Below are positions 1 through 8,286 of a DNA stretch of 55,740 nt, one piece after another. Below the pieces are notes generated by a model. The model made no database searches and was not told where the DNA came from. It was given only the letters and a program-made list of their open reading frames with translations. Position numbers and translations under genes: made by a program. The DNA is from Microcaldota archaeon (GTDB lineage Archaea; Micrarchaeota; Micrarchaeia; Micrarchaeales; CABMGC01): NCBI GenBank assembly GCA_023270055.1, contig JAGDYB010000012.1, positions 1 to 55,740 on the forward strand. The letters run 5' to 3'. Within the stretch, counting starts at the first letter, position 1. Each line of letters begins with the position of its first letter.

Positions 1-81
1 GTTGCCGTCGAGAGGCCACCAGCCTATCAGACCCGCATTTGGTATCGGCAGCGCAGCTATGCCGCTCTGGTACAGCTGCTG
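1..81. repeat. LamG-linker DNA repeat, copy at window edge
   Basis: These 81 bases match 5685-5765 with two differences that I count (positions 34 and 66). They code for LIPQQ-type helix residues, the IAALPIPNAGLIGWWPLDGN linker and the end of a LamG domain in the partial surface gene. Silent positions are conserved too, so recent duplication or gene conversion between the two genes is more likely than protein-level selection alone. Confidence 0.85.
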
Positions 82-1686
82 CACCTGTTGTGGCAATAGG
101 GATTCGTTGTATATTTGCACATTAGCTATACTGCCATAATATGTGTAACCGTCGCTTCCGAGAATTATTGAGCTCACTGGCTGTATTACCGAGCTTACTG
201 ATCCGGACGAAATTTTGGTGCCGTTATAATATATGGTATAGTTGGTTGCGGTGTTCGAATTGTAGGCTGTGACAACTATGTTGCTCCACTTGTCAAAACT
301 TATTGCCACTGGCACAGACACGTCGTTGTGCGAGCCTGCATCTACGAATATATCATTTGCTGAATTGAAGCCAATGCGCCACGTTGCTTCTGGACTGCTA
401 TCGATTGGAAATTGATAGTTGTTATCGAACTTAGTTGGATAAAACCATACCGAAATAGTTAGTGCACTTGGCGCGGGATAGTTATGTGATATGGTTACAT
501 TGCTTCCTGTACCACTTATGTTCAGTGCTTTCCTATTGTAGTTTGAGAAAGTAAATATACCATCAGGCGAACTGCTCGTGAATATGGATTCTGAACGCGA
601 GAAGTAGCTTGGAGCAAATGGCGAAGCAAAATAATAGCCATTTGCTATGACATTTCTCAAGTCTTCGATGTTGATGGTTGCATATGCAGGACCATAAAGC
701 AATACCTTTTCGTAGCTTTTAAGGTAATTAATCACACCAGAACTGCTAGGATATACTAGATAGGGCACTGTTGGCGGCGCTGCCGTATTGTTTATCTGGT
801 AGGTAATAAGGCCGCCGTAGTTGTTGGCAGCTTTGCACGTGCCGTTTGTTATTGCAATTGCATTTGCAGTTACAAGTATAAGCAGCGAGTTGAACGGAGC
901 AGTATTAATTTGTGTAGGAATCTCGCTTGCAATGTTGCCACATGTTGTTCCTGCAGGCAGATCGTATACAATGCCGTACACAAAACTTGATGGGTTGCCC
1001 AGTTTGGCATAGCTGTTGCCTATCACGTTTGTCATGTTGCTCATGTTGCCGAATTTTATGTCCCTGATTATGCCCTGCTGTGCGTAGAATAGATCGGGCG
1101 TGCCGTTTAATGTAACGTTCACGTTGATAGGTATGGAATAATTATATATGCCAGAGGTTGAATTTATTTGCACATTTTCTATATATGACAGCGAGACTGA
1201 ATATGGATTTGCTTGATAGACGTCAGGCGTAGTCTCGCTTATATGAATCTCTGATGGTAAGGTAGGTATAAGGTTTTTTGCTTCTTGGTTGTATTTTGAA
1301 AGGGTAAAATTGCCCATGCTCGCCAGCAGCACGTTTGCCACGTTGGAATTTGACACATATGGAAGTGTGCCGTTTTCTATAAGGTATGACATATACTCGC
1401 TAAAATTTGCTATAAAATTACCTTGGCGCAATGAAGCATTGTATTCGTAATTTGTAAGGGTTGCTAATGCTTGGGCCAGGCTTGCCTTGGCAAAGGTGCT
1501 TGCTCCTGATTGAAGCAATCTGCCGTAGTTAATGCTTGAGGAAGAGGATACAAGCAGCTGTGAAAGGGAATTGTATGTAGTGTTTAGCACCACAAAGGAA
1601 AGCAGCTCGGCGAGCATAAGCATGAACATGACCAAAGTAAGTATAGTCATGAATAATCCTTTCTTGGACTTATTTCTCAGCGCCAT
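1..1686 (-). CDS. LamG-domain surface protein, C-terminus beyond window
   Basis: An open frame of 562 codons runs from an ATG at 1686 off the left edge with no stop. I translated it by hand. A basic start (ALRNKSKK) is followed by one membrane segment at about residues 10-35, which predicts an N-terminal anchor with the rest outside. Residues 40-360 are Asn/Ser/Thr-rich with many NxS/T sites and match no family I know. About residues 365-555 form a LamG/concanavalin-like domain, with the ISVWFYP strand, a WSNIVV strand, NVQIYN and the closing GWWPLDGN. It is the last visible gene of the surface operon and its start overlaps the preceding gene by 10 bp. Function is unknown; adhesion or glycan binding is inferred from LamG. 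Confidence 0.85.
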   Translation of the reverse strand, partial: MALRNKSKKGLFMTILTLVMFMLMLAELLSFVVLNTTYNSLSQLLVSSSSSINYGRLLQSGASTFAKASLAQALATLTNYEYNASLRQGNFIANFSEYMSYLIENGTLPYVSNSNVANVLLASMGNFTLSKYNQEAKNLIPTLPSEIHISETTPDVYQANPYSVSLSYIENVQINSTSGIYNYSIPINVNVTLNGTPDLFYAQQGIIRDIKFGNMSNMTNVIGNSYAKLGNPSSFVYGIVYDLPAGTTCGNIASEIPTQINTAPFNSLLILVTANAIAITNGTCKAANNYGGLITYQINNTAAPPTVPYLVYPSSSGVINYLKSYEKVLLYGPAYATINIEDLRNVIANGYYFASPFAPSYFSRSESIFTSSSPDGIFTFSNYNRKALNISGTGSNVTISHNYPAPSALTISVWFYPTKFDNNYQFPIDSSPEATWRIGFNSANDIFVDAGSHNDVSVPVAISFDKWSNIVVTAYNSNTATNYTIYYNGTKISSGSVSSVIQPVSSIILGSDGYTYYGSIANVQIYNESLLPQQVQQLYQSGIAALPIPNAGLIGWWPLDGN

Positions 1687-3812
1687 GATATAACACCTAT
1701 ATTATAGCTGCTTATTTTGCCGGTGGTAAGATTCAATACCGGCATATTAACAGAGGACCTGCTTACTATAAATGCGTTCGAGAGGCTAGTCGGATTATAA
1801 TTTATTGATGCAAACTTCACGTTTGTTGCATATGCTGGAATGAAGGGGTATATGTAGTTGTTAAAATCGCCAGATAATGGATACCATGCTGAAATATTCG
1901 CTAGAGGCGAGCCGCCGGCGCCGCTCAGGAACACCTCGAATGCCTGCTGTGCTGTCAGTGTGATGTTGTATACCTGCACGTTGCTTAAGTATCCTGAATA
2001 ATAATTGCTAGAAGACGGCACTGAGCCCACATATACTGGTTGTATGTATCTGGCTAGCACATTCTTCGGCTTAGCAACACTTGACACTAAATGGCCATTT
2101 ATATATATCGAAACTCTGCCATTGATGTAGCTGTATGTTGCTATTACGTTGGTCCATTTGTTTATCGACAGCGGCGCGTAAACAGTATAACCAGGGGCCG
2201 TTCCATTTACGGTAAACATTACGCGATATGGAGCGGTTGCATTTAATTTTTCCATTATATATGGGCAGCCCGGAGCAGTACATGGCTCACCCATTATTAT
2301 TGTATTATTGACCCATGCGTTTGGATATAACCATATTGACCAAGAATAGCCATCTGATTCAACCGAACTGCTATTGCTAAGGTTCAAATAGACATTGGTT
2401 CCGCTGAAACTGGCAAATTTTGTGTCTGGAGCCAGCGTATTGTTTATAAGAATAGAATAGTTATGCATCGGGTAAAATGTGTATGCGATTGCATCAGCAC
2501 AACTATTTTTTCCGTTAACGTACAGGTATGCAATGTTTTCAAGCGGAGAGGCACTGCTTGTTATTGGGCATGAACCATATGCAAGCAACTGGTTTCCTAC
2601 AACAACAAACAACTTGCCGTATGCAATTGAGAGGTGTGGTGATGGCGTGCCCGGCAGGTGCACAAACCACATTACTTTCCCGTTTGAAGCATTTTGCGCA
2701 AGCAAATAGTTGTTAGACCAGAGAGTGTATACCATGCCGCTTGATATTGCCGGTGTTGTATTTGTTATTGCAGTGCCTAGAAAAGATGGTGCTGAAAATG
2801 ACCACATCTCGTAGCCTGATGGTGATACTGCCAACACGTATGAAGAGCCTTGATAGACAAGCATGCTTCCATACTTTGAAACTCCCTCTATTGAGGAGCT
2901 TGTTGAAATAGAAAATGCGGAGGAGCCGTCAACATATGTGGCATTCGCATAAGACCCCTCGCCATAGGCAAACACATCCCCAAAGCTCACCAAATTAGAA
3001 ATTGGAGATGTTGAAGGTATTGATTTGGACCAAAGCTGTTTTCCCGTAACGCCTGTCCCTGTAATCACATCTATATTGTTTGAGGATGTTTTCAATACTA
3101 TCGAGCCAGCAAGTCCAGACAACGAAACTGGATTTGTGCCAGTGTTGTTTGACCATGCCATAGTGCCATTATCGGAGTAGTATGCAAACAGCCTCGTGTC
3201 TGCGCCGAAATATATTTTTCCGCCATATCCAAGCAACTGCGAAGTTATTGGAACTAGCGTTGTTATAGAATTCGTGGACCATACAACAGAGCCGAAAACT
3301 GGGTTTACTGCAGTGAGATTGGTAAGATTTGCAAATATCAGCAACCCAGAATATAGTATTGGGGAAGATTCAATATTCGTCTTTACATTTTTAGACCATG
3401 AAAGCGTGCCAGTAGTCGAGTTAAGAGCATATAAGGTGTTACCAGCAGCAAAGTATATTCTGCCGTATCCGGCAACTGCAGGGGAAGTTATTGCGGCCAC
3501 TGCAGTGTAATTAAAAGATATTATAGGGTAGAGAGGCCCGTGCTGGTTACCACCATTGTTATACGAATCTGACATAAACTGGCCCCAAGTTTCATTGGAC
3601 CCGGCAAGCTGATATTCCATGCTTTGGATAAGCGGATAATCAATAGTACCCATTTTTGACGAGGAAAGCGTACTGAGTATGTTGTATGCCTTGAAGCTTG
3701 TCGTAGAATATGCGGTAGGGGATATATAGTGGAAATATAGCAACAGCGATATGCTTATCGATGCTATTACCAGCGCGAATATTGCATCCAGAGTAAATAC
3801 TATCGCTTTCAT
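1677..3812 (-). CDS. Membrane-anchored PQQ-type beta-propeller plus LamG protein
   Basis: 711 residues. The N-terminus (MKAIVFTLDAIFALVI) is a pilin-like or signal-anchor helix resembling that of the gene just upstream. Residues about 105-415 contain repeated blades of the PQQ/BamB type (IYFAAGNTLYALNSTTGTLSW, IYFGADTRLFAYYSDNG, MVYTLWSNNYLLAQNASNGKVMW). Residues about 465-630 form a LamG domain (WSIWLYPNAW, WTNVIATYSYINGRVSIYINGH, LSNVQVYN). Many NxS/T sites suggest N-glycosylation outside the cell. It starts 4 bp after the preceding stop and overlaps the next gene by 10 bp, so it is translated within the same operon. The role is probably structural or ligand-binding; no catalytic residues are evident. 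Confidence 0.88.
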   Translation of the reverse strand: MKAIVFTLDAIFALVIASISISLLLYFHYISPTAYSTTSFKAYNILSTLSSSKMGTIDYPLIQSMEYQLAGSNETWGQFMSDSYNNGGNQHGPLYPIISFNYTAVAAITSPAVAGYGRIYFAAGNTLYALNSTTGTLSWSKNVKTNIESSPILYSGLLIFANLTNLTAVNPVFGSVVWSTNSITTLVPITSQLLGYGGKIYFGADTRLFAYYSDNGTMAWSNNTGTNPVSLSGLAGSIVLKTSSNNIDVITGTGVTGKQLWSKSIPSTSPISNLVSFGDVFAYGEGSYANATYVDGSSAFSISTSSSIEGVSKYGSMLVYQGSSYVLAVSPSGYEMWSFSAPSFLGTAITNTTPAISSGMVYTLWSNNYLLAQNASNGKVMWFVHLPGTPSPHLSIAYGKLFVVVGNQLLAYGSCPITSSASPLENIAYLYVNGKNSCADAIAYTFYPMHNYSILINNTLAPDTKFASFSGTNVYLNLSNSSSVESDGYSWSIWLYPNAWVNNTIIMGEPCTAPGCPYIMEKLNATAPYRVMFTVNGTAPGYTVYAPLSINKWTNVIATYSYINGRVSIYINGHLVSSVAKPKNVLARYIQPVYVGSVPSSSNYYSGYLSNVQVYNITLTAQQAFEVFLSGAGGSPLANISAWYPLSGDFNNYIYPFIPAYATNVKFASINYNPTSLSNAFIVSRSSVNMPVLNLTTGKISSYNIGVISWR

Positions 3813-3816
3813 ACTA

Positions 3817-4359
3817 TTAACCTATCCCAAACGAAGTGTTGGTCCATACATATACTTGCATCACCGCACTCTCGTTGCCGATTATTACAGGCTCGTTTAA
3901 AATATTTATGTCTGTTGCGTTATTTGTATTTGGCTTAAACCCTATTGGAATGTTAAACCCGTTGCCTTTTATTGAGACATAATAATCATAGCTTATGCCT
4001 AAAAGCTGCTTTGTGCTTTGATATGATATGTAGTTTGCAGTCATTGCAGATAGTGCCATGACTTTTTCTTGCGACAACACATCAGTATTGTTTCCCACAC
4101 CTATGCCTATCGAAACTATATTATTCCATGTTGCTGGATTTGAAATGTTTATTTGTGTTTCCCAGTTTGATGGATTGCCGGGGGATAAAAGTTGCTGACC
4201 AAGCCTATTTGCCTGCACTTGAATTATCTCTGTTCCAGAACTTGAAGTCAAAGAAAGCTGGTTGTTTACACTGAACCATACATACGCGAGTATTATTATT
4301 GCAAATGAGAAGATAATCATGGCAAATATTACGTCAAAAGACCAAAATTGCGCTTTCAT
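3817..4359 (-). CDS. Small pilin-like exported protein
   Basis: 180 residues from the ATG at 4359. This ATG shares the ATGA overlap with the stop of the gene upstream, so I prefer it to the TTG nine bases earlier. The N-terminus MKAQFWSFDVIFAMIIFSFA resembles an archaeal class III (type IV pilin) signal with a hydrophobic helix at about residues 8-30. An acidic residue sits in the D of SFDVIF rather than in the classic SxE position. The rest is Asn/Ser/Thr-rich, with NxS/T sites and a helical stretch, and is presumably outside the membrane. No family is recognised. It may be a minor pilin or an assembly partner of the LamG proteins made from the same transcript. Confidence 0.82.
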   Translation of the reverse strand: MKAQFWSFDVIFAMIIFSFAIIILAYVWFSVNNQLSLTSSSGTEIIQVQANRLGQQLLSPGNPSNWETQINISNPATWNNIVSIGIGVGNNTDVLSQEKVMALSAMTANYISYQSTKQLLGISYDYYVSIKGNGFNIPIGFKPNTNNATDINILNEPVIIGNESAVMQVYVWTNTSFGIG

Positions 4360-7300
4360 GACAACCAACTCAGCGGTATTGTTATGCTTGATGCCTTAGG
4401 CATGCCGCTATCGAACAATTGCGTAACCTGCGTCTGATTCAATGGTGCGTTGTATATCTGCACATTCGAAATAGAGCCATTGAATATGAATCCGTTTGTA
4501 TCGGATTGCGAACTCCCTATTCTTAAATCCTGCGTATATGAATAGGTATTTGTAAATGGATAAGGCCCGTACTTGGTCCCGTCAACATAAAGAGTCGCAT
4601 TTGACCCTATTTTATTTACCGCTACTACATTTATCCACTGCTTTTCTGGAATTATTGGACCTGTGCCGATGTTTGCAACTGTAGATTCGGCCCATTCTAA
4701 ATTGCACGGACCACTTACTGGCGCAACGTAAAAAGTGTAGCTGTCAGATCCGTGGCCCACTATTGCTGCGCCGCTCGCCCCGTTTGCAAAGCATTGATTG
4801 ACATTTATCCATGCTGATATTGTAATGGTATTGCTGCTGCTAAATTGAAGATCAGAAGGATTGCTAAGATCTATATAGCTGTTCTGACCATTGAACATTA
4901 CCCCCGACTCGTTTAGCGATTGCAGCAAGTATGGCTTGACGCCCATAATATTGTTGAATACCACATTTGCAACTGTAGCATTATTCCCGTTGCCGCTGTA
5001 ATCGTTCGCGTTGCCGTCGAGAGGCCACCATGCACTGAGATTTGAGTTTGGTAATGGAAGACCAGATATACCGCTGGTATATATGCTCTCTACCTGGCCT
5101 GGCGTAAGCTTTCTATTGTAGAGCTGTATGTTGACTATAGAGCCATTGAAAGGGCTTATGCTTGCGGCAGACTCGCCTATTGAGAGCGCATTCAGGGAAT
5201 ATGGACCATTCACTATGCTGACGTTGTATGGAACACCAGAATTTGCATAAAAACTAGCAGTTCCGTTAGCAAGAGTAACAGCCACAAAATTCCATTCCGA
5301 GCCATTTATCCCATAGCCATGATAGCTGTTTGAACCTACCCCTATTTCTTCGTCACCGCTGCCTGGCGATGCACCTAGGCTCCCACCATTGTTAAGCCAA
5401 AATTCGAAGTTTTTTGAACCAGAAGAATTGAAAATAGTATAGCCATTGCCACTTACCATTTTCAATGTGTTTGCGCCGTTGACCCAGAAAGTCATGGTAA
5501 AGTTATTTGTTGTTATGTTTCTGTACGTCTTGAATGCGCTTGACACTCCGTTAAATTTGGCGGAAAACATGCTCGACATGCTGCCATTCAATGCAAGCGA
5601 TTTGCTTATCACCTTACTTGTTGGGGCAAACGCAAGATTGCCTACTATTGTACCATTGTCGCCCGCACCGCTGTAATCGTTCGCGTTGCCGTCGAGAGGC
5701 CACCAGCCTATCAGACCTGCATTTGGTATCGGCAGCGCAGCTATGCCGCCCTGGTACAGCTGCTGTATTTGAGATGGCGAAAGAACGGTATTGTATATTT
5801 GCATATTTGCAATATCTCCCTTGAAGTAACCTCCAGTAGTTTGCGCTGGATTCGAACCGCTTATGATTATTGGTGATCCACCTCCTGGTATAATGCTTGA
5901 TGTTGCAGTTGCTACCTCGCTTCCACCGTTTATGTAAAGCTTTATAATACCTGTCGATGGAGAGTAAGTGCCTGTGAGCATGTACCACTGCCCTAGTTCT
6001 GGGAAAGCATTTGTAATTGTTGGGGTTGCATATGATCCTGAAACTGTGTTGCCAACATAAAAATTGAGCTGATTGTTATCTCTGAATTCAAACCACCACA
6101 TTCCAGTATAGCCGTGGCCTGCAATTACGCTCGAATAGCCGTTTGTGTCAGGCGTTGACACATGGTCTCCAGCATTGCCATATAAAAGCGGCCTAACCCA
6201 TAGGTTGACCGTGAATGTTGTTGAATTTAGTGCAGCCGTTGGCTGTATCTGAATTTGACTGTTGTTGCCGTTGAATCTGGAGACATACTTGGGAAAATTC
6301 CAGTAAGGTTGGCCGTTCATTGCGCCGTTGTTGCCGTTGCCGCTAATGTCGTAAACTGCGTTGCCTGTGCCAAAATCAAGCGGATACCAAGCCACAACGT
6401 TGCTTTCTATCGGAGATACGAAGTTAAATGCGGCCGCTTTCACATCCGCATAGCCGCTTGCGTTTTGTTGTGTAAGCAGCACAGAAGCTATACCATTTGA
6501 ATCAGTGTAAGCAGCGGCACTTTGGCCGCTTCCCAAGCCATTTGAAAATGTGCCAAGGTCAGTCGCAAATCCAACCAGGGCATTCTTAAGTGGCGTGCCG
6601 TACTGATTCAGCACTTGCGCGGTAATTTGAGCCACGGTAGGAAATATTATTGGCCCACTTATTGCACCATTGTCGCCCGCACCGCTGTAATCGTTCGCGT
6701 TGCCGTCGAGAGGCCACCAGCCAACAAGGTTTCGAGGAACTATTGGAGTTCCATTAATACCCTCTTGATAGAGAGCTTGTATTTGATTTGCTGAAAGCGC
6801 AGTGTTGTATATTTGAACGTCCGCTAAATCCCCTGATATCGGATTGCATCCTGGACCGCTAGATGCTATATTTGAACCACTTATTCTGATTGTTGGAGGT
6901 GTAGTAAAAGCAGTTGCGCCACTTATTGCCACTGGCGTGCCTATTTGCTTACCATTATAATAAACATTGATATATGTTGAATTTGCCACCCCTACAAACA
7001 TTTGCCATTTGTATGGCACTAAAGGTTGCCCTGGAAAATCTCTCACATTATCAGCGGTCCAAGACTCAGTTGGAGGATTGCCCCCGGATTCTATGAAAAA
7101 GTTGTATCCTGTGCCACTTCCACCACCTGTGCATGCAGTTGAAGGATATACACTTACAGCATTCTCCCAGTAGTTTCCGCTTGCGCCCCAATATGGTGAT
7201 GGAATAGGGTATATCCAAAATGCTACAGTGACTTGCGGCCCGTTGAAGCTATAAGCGCTGGAAGCTGGCGCTTCTATGTAAGTATTTTCACCGTTGAACT

Positions 7301-7808
7301 GAGCCGCGTGTGTCACCTTCGACGAAAGCGCTATGCTGCCTACGAGATTTGTGGTGTTAGGGCAATTGTAATCCACGCAAATGTTGCCCTGCGAATTCTG
7401 CAGAGATATCGTTCCATTGGAGATTGGTAGTATGTAGGTGCTTGGCGCCGAAGACAGGCTGAAAGACGGATTTGAAACTATGTTCGTGTTGCTGTATGCA
7501 AGCGCTTGTATTATCTGCTTGCCTACTGTTGCCGACACTATCACCTCGCCGCTCTTTGTTATTGTCACATTGTACTGAGCATTGCCTATAGAGCTTACCA
7601 TTGGGATCGTAGACCTGAAGCCATTTCCTGCCCGGTACGCACTACTTATCTGCGAGGCTATGTTCTGCGCGATGAGCTGAAGCTGCGAGAACATCTGGCT
7701 GTTTATGCTTACTGCACGCTCGCTAGATATCAAAGCGAACATGAAAACGAACACTAAAAGTACGAATGCGAGGACTATCATGAATTCCAGTGACAACTGC
7801 AGCTTCAT
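4356..7808 (-). CDS. Giant pilin-signal protein with four LamG domains and one Ig-like domain
   Basis: 1150 residues. It begins with a classic archaeal class III signal, KLQLSLEFMIV, with Q at +1 and E at +5 after the predicted cleavage and a long hydrophobic helix to about residue 27. Domains in order: LamG at about 165-345, a Big_1/invasin-type Ig domain at about 392-465 (AQVLNQYGTPLKNALVGF with TDSNGIASVLLT), then LamG at about 508-690, 745-910 and 968-1135. The LamG modules are separated by copies of a WWPLDGNANDYSG linker whose DNA is nearly identical between copies. It is the largest protein of the operon and follows the small pilin-like gene by 7 bp. Likely a surface adhesin or fibre subunit; ligand unknown. 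Confidence 0.9.
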   Translation of the reverse strand: MKLQLSLEFMIVLAFVLLVFVFMFALISSERAVSINSQMFSQLQLIAQNIASQISSAYRAGNGFRSTIPMVSSIGNAQYNVTITKSGEVIVSATVGKQIIQALAYSNTNIVSNPSFSLSSAPSTYILPISNGTISLQNSQGNICVDYNCPNTTNLVGSIALSSKVTHAAQFNGENTYIEAPASSAYSFNGPQVTVAFWIYPIPSPYWGASGNYWENAVSVYPSTACTGGGSGTGYNFFIESGGNPPTESWTADNVRDFPGQPLVPYKWQMFVGVANSTYINVYYNGKQIGTPVAISGATAFTTPPTIRISGSNIASSGPGCNPISGDLADVQIYNTALSANQIQALYQEGINGTPIVPRNLVGWWPLDGNANDYSGAGDNGAISGPIIFPTVAQITAQVLNQYGTPLKNALVGFATDLGTFSNGLGSGQSAAAYTDSNGIASVLLTQQNASGYADVKAAAFNFVSPIESNVVAWYPLDFGTGNAVYDISGNGNNGAMNGQPYWNFPKYVSRFNGNNSQIQIQPTAALNSTTFTVNLWVRPLLYGNAGDHVSTPDTNGYSSVIAGHGYTGMWWFEFRDNNQLNFYVGNTVSGSYATPTITNAFPELGQWYMLTGTYSPSTGIIKLYINGGSEVATATSSIIPGGGSPIIISGSNPAQTTGGYFKGDIANMQIYNTVLSPSQIQQLYQGGIAALPIPNAGLIGWWPLDGNANDYSGAGDNGTIVGNLAFAPTSKVISKSLALNGSMSSMFSAKFNGVSSAFKTYRNITTNNFTMTFWVNGANTLKMVSGNGYTIFNSSGSKNFEFWLNNGGSLGASPGSGDEEIGVGSNSYHGYGINGSEWNFVAVTLANGTASFYANSGVPYNVSIVNGPYSLNALSIGESAASISPFNGSIVNIQLYNRKLTPGQVESIYTSGISGLPLPNSNLSAWWPLDGNANDYSGNGNNATVANVVFNNIMGVKPYLLQSLNESGVMFNGQNSYIDLSNPSDLQFSSSNTITISAWINVNQCFANGASGAAIVGHGSDSYTFYVAPVSGPCNLEWAESTVANIGTGPIIPEKQWINVVAVNKIGSNATLYVDGTKYGPYPFTNTYSYTQDLRIGSSQSDTNGFIFNGSISNVQIYNAPLNQTQVTQLFDSGMPKASSITIPLSWLS
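4993..5030. repeat. 38-bp LamG-linker repeat, copy A
   Basis: The segment starting CCGCTGTAATCGTTCGCG and ending GAGGCCACCA encodes WWPLDGNANDYSG on the minus strand. It is identical at 5668-5705 and 6682-6719 inside the same four-LamG gene. Confidence 0.85.
5668..5705. repeat. 38-bp LamG-linker repeat, copy B
   Basis: Identical to copy A. Together with copy C it lies inside a longer shared block (about 5653-5708 and 6667-6722) that also includes the GAGDNG codons. Its right-hand flank continues the 81-bp similarity to the window's left edge. Confidence 0.85.
6682..6719. repeat. 38-bp LamG-linker repeat, copy C
   Basis: Third identical copy within the 1150-residue surface gene, at the junction between the first LamG domain and the Ig-like domain. 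Copies at domain borders make unequal recombination and module shuffling plausible. Confidence 0.85.
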
Positions 7809-7815
7809 AAAATCA

Positions 7816-8286
7816 TTATACAGCAGGGGTTATGTATACGCACGGCACCGGTTTCTGGTGCGGGCAAGCTGAATATGCTGTTTCGTTCACCAGATATGTA
7901 CCTGGAGCTATTATGCCCCCCAACACCCCGCTAACATTAACAGGTGAATAAGCAGTGACATAGCTTAGACCCGTCGGAGAACGCACTTCGAAGATTATTT
8001 GATGACCTACTCCGTTTGAAGCGTTACCGACATATATGTATTGTACGCCAGGAGGCATCTCTATTTGTATTATCTGCTTTGCCATCGGTCCCTCACTGCC
8101 TACTACGGTCGCAACACTCGCAAGCTTCGACGCCGCCTGCTGCGCCTCTATCGAGGAAAGCGTCGAGCTCGCCGTTGCCATTTGTATAAACGCCAACACC
8201 ACTATAGGAAGCAGTATTGCTAGACCGAATGACAGCGTTATCAGCAGCTCGAAGCTCGATTGGAGCTTTGAGTTACGCATTTTCAT
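7816..8286 (-). CDS. Type IV pilin-like protein with class III signal
   Basis: 156 residues. The start at 8286 is supported by a strong GGAGG site about six bases upstream. The N-terminus KLQSSFELLITLSFGLAILL fits the archaeal class III signal: Q at +1 and E at +5 of the predicted mature form, then a hydrophobic helix. The remaining 115 residues are a small, mostly beta extracellular domain with two Cys near the C-terminus (SACPHQKPVPCVY) that could form a disulfide. The start overlaps the end of the CBS gene by 14 bp, so it belongs to the surface operon. It is probably a pilin or pseudopilin subunit; exact class unknown. Confidence 0.85.
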   Translation of the reverse strand: MKMRNSKLQSSFELLITLSFGLAILLPIVVLAFIQMATASSTLSSIEAQQAASKLASVATVVGSEGPMAKQIIQIEMPPGVQYIYVGNASNGVGHQIIFEVRSPTGLSYVTAYSPVNVSGVLGGIIAPGTYLVNETAYSACPHQKPVPCVYITPAV

